Origin: Enterobacter cancerogenus
Lineage (GTDB): Bacteria > Pseudomonadota > Gammaproteobacteria > Enterobacterales > Enterobacteriaceae
Assembly: GCA_000773965.1 (NCBI GenBank)
Contig: JRUP01000008.1
Location: forward strand, 264,740-328,739
DNA length: 64,000 nucleotides
Direction of reading: 5' to 3'
Shown: piece by piece, positions 62,304 to 64,000 of the stretch
Layout: each line of letters opens with the position of its first letter
How positions within the stretch are numbered: the first letter of the stretch is position 1
Program-made: the position numbers and the translations under genes
Notes under the pieces: generated by a model
The model's input: the letters and a program-made list of their open reading frames with translations, nothing else
Told to the model about the DNA's origin: nothing
The model's database searches: none

Positions 62304-62702
62304 TCATCGTTTAAAACGATTGATAGCAGCATCGGTTACAGGTGTAAAGAAGGATACCAGCGTACCTTCAGGATCCCGAATCTGCATGGTTCTGTTTCCC
62401 CAGGGCATGTTTTTGGGTTCATGAACAAATTCCAATCCATACTCTTTTAATCTAATGAACTCTTCATCAACATCCTTGACCATAAATTCAAGAATTGCTG
62501 ACTGATTGGATGCAGGGCGGGCACAATTTTCTTTAAACAAAGCGACTGTTTCTTCGCTCCCTATTGCTACTACCGCCACAGGTGTGATGATTTCTGCGAA
62601 TACTGGCGCAAGCCATTCAGCCTGATATCCTGTTATTAATTCATAAAAATTAACGACCTTTTTGATGTCTTTTACAATAAGTCTTGTGGATACTAATTCC
62701 AT
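62304..62702 (-). CDS. VOC-family (glyoxalase-like) protein
   Basis: A 132-residue protein of the glyoxalase/bleomycin-resistance fold (LVSTRLIVKDIKKVVNFYELITG, then ILEFMVKDVDEEFIRLKEYGLEFVHEPKNMPWGNRTMQIRDPEGTLVSFF). It may bind or transform a small molecule with a metal. Divergent from a WYL-type regulator 89 bases away, a common self-regulated pair. Not an ICE core gene. Confidence 0.87.
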   Translation of the reverse strand: MELVSTRLIVKDIKKVVNFYELITGYQAEWLAPVFAEIITPVAVVAIGSEETVALFKENCARPASNQSAILEFMVKDVDEEFIRLKEYGLEFVHEPKNMPWGNRTMQIRDPEGTLVSFFTPVTDAAINRFKR

Positions 62703-62791
62703 AAACTACTCCTTAATGCTGCGCGATGTGCAGCTGACTGGGGAATAATCACCCAGCACTGCTGACAGCGTGGTGGCAACAGGAAAAAAAA

Positions 62792-63502
62792 ATGAGGCGG
62801 GCAGACAGGCTTTTCCAGATTATTCAGATCCTCAGACGAACAAAACTTCCGGTAACGGCAGCAAGGTTAGCTGATGAGCTTGAGGTATCTAAGCGCACCG
62901 TGTATAGGGATCTTGCTGATTTGGCAGGACAACGGGTTCCGGTCGAAGGTGAGCCTGGCTCGGGCTATAGACTAAGTGAATATTTTGATTTTCCCCCTCT
63001 AATGCTCACCCCAGATGAGCTTGATGCGTTATTGCTTGGTGTTGAACTTGTGCAGCGCCTGCCGGATGCGACACTTGCCAACAATGCAAAAGATGTATTA
63101 TCAAAAATATCGTCAGTGATTCCGAGCAGGTTGCAGAATGCTTTAAACCCATCGGCTGTTCTTTTAAAACCAGAAGAACCCGTAACCAATAAAATTGACA
63201 CCCGACAGATCAGAACGGCAATTCGTGACGGTAAAAAGCTTTTGATCGAGTACCGTTCCGCTGATGGAACTATCTCCAAAAGAGTCATCTGGCCGATCGT
63301 ACTTGGCTATAATCAGACTCATTGTCTCCTCATATCATGGTGTGAAAAAAGAGAGAGTTTTAGACATTTTCGTACCGACCGATTATTAAACGTTTTGTAC
63401 TTAAATGAACACATAAATTCTGATAGAGAATCTCTCAGATTGAGATGGGAAGAATGGCGAGAACATGAGTTATCACGACTCAGTGGGGTGAAGTTAGAAT
63501 GA
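62792..63502 (+). CDS. YafY/WYL-type transcriptional regulator
   Basis: 236 residues: an N-terminal HTH (RLFQIIQILRRTKLPVTAARLADELEVSKRTVYRDLADL), linker (PVEGEPGSGYRLSEYFDFPPLMLTPDELDALLLGVEL) and a WYL-like domain (CLLISWCEKRESFRHFRTDRLL). It probably controls the divergent VOC gene in response to a small ligand. Confidence 0.9.
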   Translation: MRRADRLFQIIQILRRTKLPVTAARLADELEVSKRTVYRDLADLAGQRVPVEGEPGSGYRLSEYFDFPPLMLTPDELDALLLGVELVQRLPDATLANNAKDVLSKISSVIPSRLQNALNPSAVLLKPEEPVTNKIDTRQIRTAIRDGKKLLIEYRSADGTISKRVIWPIVLGYNQTHCLLISWCEKRESFRHFRTDRLLNVLYLNEHINSDRESLRLRWEEWREHELSRLSGVKLE

Positions 63503-63666
63503 AAATTAGAACTATAAATAAGGACTTTTTCTCCATCATTATATTTCGCTGAATCAAGTGTATCTAAGTCACAAGAGAGAGGGCCTGTTTATGATATACT
63601 CTGGCATGTTTATCCTTTAATTTTAAAATTCTCAACACCTGCTATTGGTACAGTGCGGACTGCCAT

Positions 63667-63700
63667 GCAGGTAAATATCACCTGCTCCCAGAACTGGGAG
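63667..63700. other. Two tandem small hairpins
   Basis: GCAGGT/ACCTGC (63667-63685) and CTCCCA/TGGGAG (63685-63700) adjoin each other in a gene-free region. They resemble processed or attenuator structures; function not known. Confidence 0.4.
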
Positions 63701-63726
63701 GTCCTCATACTATTAACCCTAAATTA

Positions 63727-63764
63727 GACGACAGCGTGCAAAACTCGACTCTGTGGCTATCGTC
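63727..63764 (+). repeat. Diverged second copy of the ICE hairpin (repeat copy 2)
   Basis: GACGACAGCGTGCAAA, then CTCGACT and ATCGTCAGCAG, aligns with 62032-62070 and its downstream sequence with about ten differences. The stem is partly lost. Copies 1 and 2 bracket the VOC/WYL pair. Confidence 0.7.
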
Positions 63765-63785
63765 AGCAGACAGGCCGTTGTTGCG

Positions 63786-63855
63786 GTGCTGTGCTGTGCT
63801 GTGCTGTGCTGTGCTGTGCTGTGCTGTGCTGTGCTGTGCTGTGCTGTGCTGTGCT
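63786..63855 (+). repeat. (GTGCT)14 pentanucleotide repeat
   Basis: Fourteen uninterrupted copies of GTGCT (70 bases). It grows out of the GC-rich end of repeat copy 2, where copy 1 has GCGGCGCGGCAG. Such a long perfect tract is slippage-prone. The remaining bases to 64000 are AT-rich with no gene recognised. Confidence 0.92.
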
Positions 63856-64000
63856 GTAGATTAGACTTTAGCTAAAGAATGTTTATCGATTTATTTTTTA
63901 ATATTGTTGCCTGTGAATTCACATATTAATTTCTTATTTTTGTTGAAATACATCTAGCACGATCTCACATTCCATTGTTAATGCTCATTTTTAAGTCATG

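Noticed and set aside
63786-63855. Tandem GTGCT repeats considered as a CRISPR array
   Set aside because: Units are five bases with no spacers and no cas genes nearby.

Overview
The window looks like a chromosomal stretch of a plant- or environment-associated enterobacterium, most likely Erwiniaceae (Pantoea/Erwinia-like). This rests on moderately GC-rich coding sequence with enterobacterial ribosome-binding sites, close full-length matches to E. coli-type proteins recognised by eye (YtfH/QorB, TreF, YhfL, EmrAB-like pump), and an accessory load of sugar PTS operons, fimbriae, an orphan T6SS effector module and a decayed conjugative element. No rRNA, tRNA, IS element or CRISPR array was seen.

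Layout. 1-9.4 kb: partial HxlR regulator with divergent qorB; cytoplasmic trehalase treF, which appears to start at a rare ATT codon; an alpha/beta hydrolase; an MFS exporter; a LysR regulator divergent from a monooxygenase-like protein and a YtcJ-type amidohydrolase. 9.5-10.4 kb: PAS-GGDEF diguanylate cyclase. 10.6-17.6 kb: a tightly overlapping minus-strand sugar operon (GntR regulator, class II aldolase, galactitol-type PTS IIA/IIB/IIC, FGGY kinase, dedicated HPr) divergent from a short mannonate dehydratase. 17.6-22 kb: four-gene operon HxlR regulator - EmrA-like - EmrB-like - second FabF, whose content suggests resistance to a fatty-acid-synthesis inhibitor. 22.2-29.1 kb: seven-gene operon of flavin monooxygenase, two AhpD/CMD-fold proteins and a complete polar-amino-acid-type ABC transporter, with a LysR gene upstream. 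29.4-33.5 kb: LacI-type regulator divergent from a Gfo/Idh/MocA dehydrogenase, an SDR and an orphan ribose-type binding protein.

33.7-42.2 kb: fimbrial locus of Mrp-like character. A tip-adhesin gene is out of frame at two homopolymers (C8 and G9), an MFS gene follows, then major pilin, second pilin, usher, chaperone and two minor pilins. 42.3-47.1 kb: RpiR/SIS regulator with two HTH domains, two identical inverted operator sites, and a cellobiose-type PTS with a GH4 6-phospho-glucosidase. 47.3-50.7 kb: GST, a three-domain PNPOx/FNR/ferredoxin fusion, a small secreted protein and the lipoprotein YhfL. 51.2-52.5 kb: orphan T6SS cassette of a Tlde1-type L,D-transpeptidase-fold toxin, a membrane protein (probable immunity) and Hcp.

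52.7-64 kb: remnant of an SPI-7/PFGI-1-type integrative conjugative element (DUF3577 pseudogene, TIGR03759, SLT transglycosylase, TIGR03765, TraD, TIGR03747). Its middle has been replaced by an AT-rich Hachiman defence system (hamA-hamB). Its right side carries a VOC protein/WYL-type regulator pair flanked by two diverged copies of a hairpin, ending in a 14-copy GTGCT pentanucleotide tract. Several ICE genes are broken, so transfer is unlikely, while hamAB is intact.
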